A stretch of 32,000 nt of DNA, taken from positions 61,714,114 to 61,746,113 of the forward strand of contig NC_081408.1 in NCBI RefSeq assembly GCF_030272615.1, written 5' to 3'. Below the pieces are notes generated by a model. It worked only from the letters and a program-made list of their open reading frames with translations, searched no databases and was not told the DNA's origin. This DNA comes from Cryptomeria japonica. Taxonomy: Eukaryota; Streptophyta; Pinopsida; Cupressales; Cupressaceae. Positions within the stretch are counted from its first letter, which is position 1. Each line of letters begins with the position of its first letter. Below are positions 30,329 to 32,000 of this stretch, piece by piece. Position numbers and translations under genes: made by a program.

Positions 30329-31300
30329 TAAAAAAAATAGGAATCCAATTGTGCAGAGATGAGAGTGTCATAATTCTCTTATAACTCTATGTTATTAAGG
30401 AAATAATTATAATAGAAAACATGTAGATATAAGGGACAATAAGTTGTGATCCATGTTATACTATTCTACTATTCCCATAAGTTACTCCTTATTGAACTAT
30501 GATGTCATTTACTCCTAACAAAAACATCAATAGAGGTGGAGAGATTCATAAATGAACCATTCCTACATTTCTCAATTGCTACCTCCATTAGGTGCGGAAG
30601 CTATGAACATGTCATAGGTGATCATCCTTTGAATATGGGTTGATAGTCAAGATTTTCTATAAGTTAACTTTCTTCAAAAGAATCTCATCAACATTAATCA
30701 TCATGATTAACATAAAACTCCATAGCATACCATAAACATTTAAAAAATCACATGATAATTTATCAATAAAATATATACCATCCATATTTCTTAAATAATT
30801 AAGATAGCTAGGAAAGTGGGAAATATATTTTAAAAGTATTAGGAATGTCATGGGAAATACAAACCTAAGAACAAGGAAACACAGACAATTTTAGGACTCA
30901 TCAACCATGTAATTTGTTTTTGCTAAAAGTATGGGTGTAAAGGCTCGTTTCATATCTAGTTATATAATCACCTTTCTAAGATGACCCATCCACATTGAGC
31001 TTAAATTTACTTAGAGATTTTTCTCTCTTTTGTCTCACTTCATATGGTTGAGACACATATGATCACCTTCAGAGGCACCTATCTCATATACACATGAGAC
31101 ATCAGTTATACTTTCTTATGTTCATGTAAGGTGTTTAGAATCTTCAACAATGTTCTCATCTCATCCCTGCCTTTATATGAAAGGACCTCATTATACATTG
31201 TGTGTCACTCCAATTTTTTACAATACCTATTCTTTTGTGCTTATTATTCATTTGTGGGAGTTTATCTTAAATTTAAATTATGATCTTGTGTGTTCCAACA
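30329..31300 (+). other. No gene seen; right edge may be a copia LTR end
   Basis: The AT-rich sequence has no recognisable domain. The last ten bases TGTTCCAACA, directly before a primer-site-like sequence, look like an LTR 3' end. I could not find the left end of such an LTR or a second copy, so its extent is unknown. Confidence 0.3.
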
Positions 31301-31313
31301 TGGTATTAGAGCC
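31301..31313 (+). promoter_or_regulatory. Possible copia primer-binding site
   Basis: TGGTATTAGAGCC differs by one base (T for C) from the initiator Met tRNA primer site TGGTATCAGAGCC. It directly follows CCAACA. No gag-like frame follows in the remaining 700 bp, so this would be a remnant. Confidence 0.5.
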
Positions 31314-32000
31314 ATTAATTGCAATTTTTTTGTTGCATATTGGTGAGTCTAGCACACAACCCTATCATTAAAGCATCATGGGGCCAAATGAGCATCACTA
31401 TTGGGTCTAAAAGTCTTGACAGAATAAAGATAGCCTTTTAATTTACAAAAAAATGTAACCTTTTTAGTTTACATTTTTCTTTACATTGTACCTTATTGTA
31501 TTATATGGAATCCATATTTGTATGGATATAAATTGTAATAAAATATGTTTTTTTAGTAGAGGGGCCTTAACTTATACATCCTTTCCTATATATTTTGGCC
31601 AAATTTCTTTATTTTATAGGATTTTGTTTAACAAAATGCATGGGCCTAATCATCTTTATTCTATTCACCTTGATTATCTATCTAGCTTATTCTAGGCATG
31701 TGTGGCCTTGATAGCCCTCCATTTTTTGCTAGAAGAGATGTGGTTGGAATTACAACCATTCCACACCCTTTAGTGTAAAACCCCTAAATATTTGAATGCT
31801 TTATTTCTCTTAAATCACCCTTTGCACTTATCATCCTTAAGGTCTTGCTAGGCCATTCACAAACTTCTTTGTTCACCTACAACCTATTAGGCCTCTGCAT
31901 ACTAGTGTTCATGGCTCATTTGAGCCTGTTTCTAGGTACTTAGCTTTCATTTTGAAGGTCCTTCTTTTTGAACTAGCTAGGGTCCTCTATTTATTTTTCA
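31314..32000. other. No gene seen
   Basis: The sequence is AT-rich, with short open frames only (for example 31486-31695) that show no family motif. It may be the decayed interior of the element suggested by the primer-like site at 31301. Confidence 0.4.

Overview
The window looks like intergenic DNA from a large, repeat-rich plant nuclear genome. The evidence is its AT-rich composition, Ty1/copia elements with plant-type initiator-Met primer sites, a LINE with a plant-type C-terminal RNase H domain, many minisatellites, and retroelements inserted into one another. A gymnosperm such as a conifer is plausible but is an inference. I found no intact cellular protein-coding gene, no tRNA or rRNA gene and no CRISPR array. 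Every recognisable protein is a decayed retroelement product.

Left part (1-7570): mostly tandem repeats. There are 49-bp, 22-25-bp, 21-22-bp, T-rich 25-bp, exact 71-bp and 48-bp arrays, a degenerate GTTCTTTTTA array and a degenerate GCGCTA array. Two adjacent look-alike stem-loops lie at 3490-3588 and a strong 77-nt hairpin at 6607-6683. The only long open frame is a repeat-containing minus-strand frame at 4304-5050, of doubtful reality.

Middle part (7571-15725): a solo LTR at 7576-9041 (direct repeats ATAGA) sits in AT-rich sequence. A minus-strand L1-type LINE follows, from its 3' poly-A at 9372 to about 14.5 kb. Two LTR-type insertions interrupt it, at 11622-12397 (GGAAG repeats) and 12978-13875 (ATAAA repeats). 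Skipping each insertion returns the LINE reverse transcriptase reading to frame, which supports both boundaries. An LTR-like stretch in minus orientation (about 14700-15725) comes next.

Right part (15730-30328): an old plus-strand copia element has been cut into three pieces (15730-15901, 20663-21136, 29218 onward). The first cut is a nearly complete but dead copia element (15902-20662; LTRs 334 and 342 bp; repeats CTTCG/CTTTG). The second cut is another LTR element (21137-29217). It has a copia-type primer site and polypurine tract but no recognisable gag, protease, integrase or reverse transcriptase; it carries one decayed frame of roughly 900 codons of unknown function. Its 3' LTR was hit by a solo LTR (25473-28620, AGGTC repeats), which was itself hit by a second solo LTR of the same family (26467-27954, ATAAC repeats). 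The nesting is four levels deep.

The last 1.7 kb holds a possible copia LTR end with a primer-site-like sequence at 31301, and otherwise nothing I can name. All boundaries were read by eye; similarity statements come from family knowledge and were not searched.
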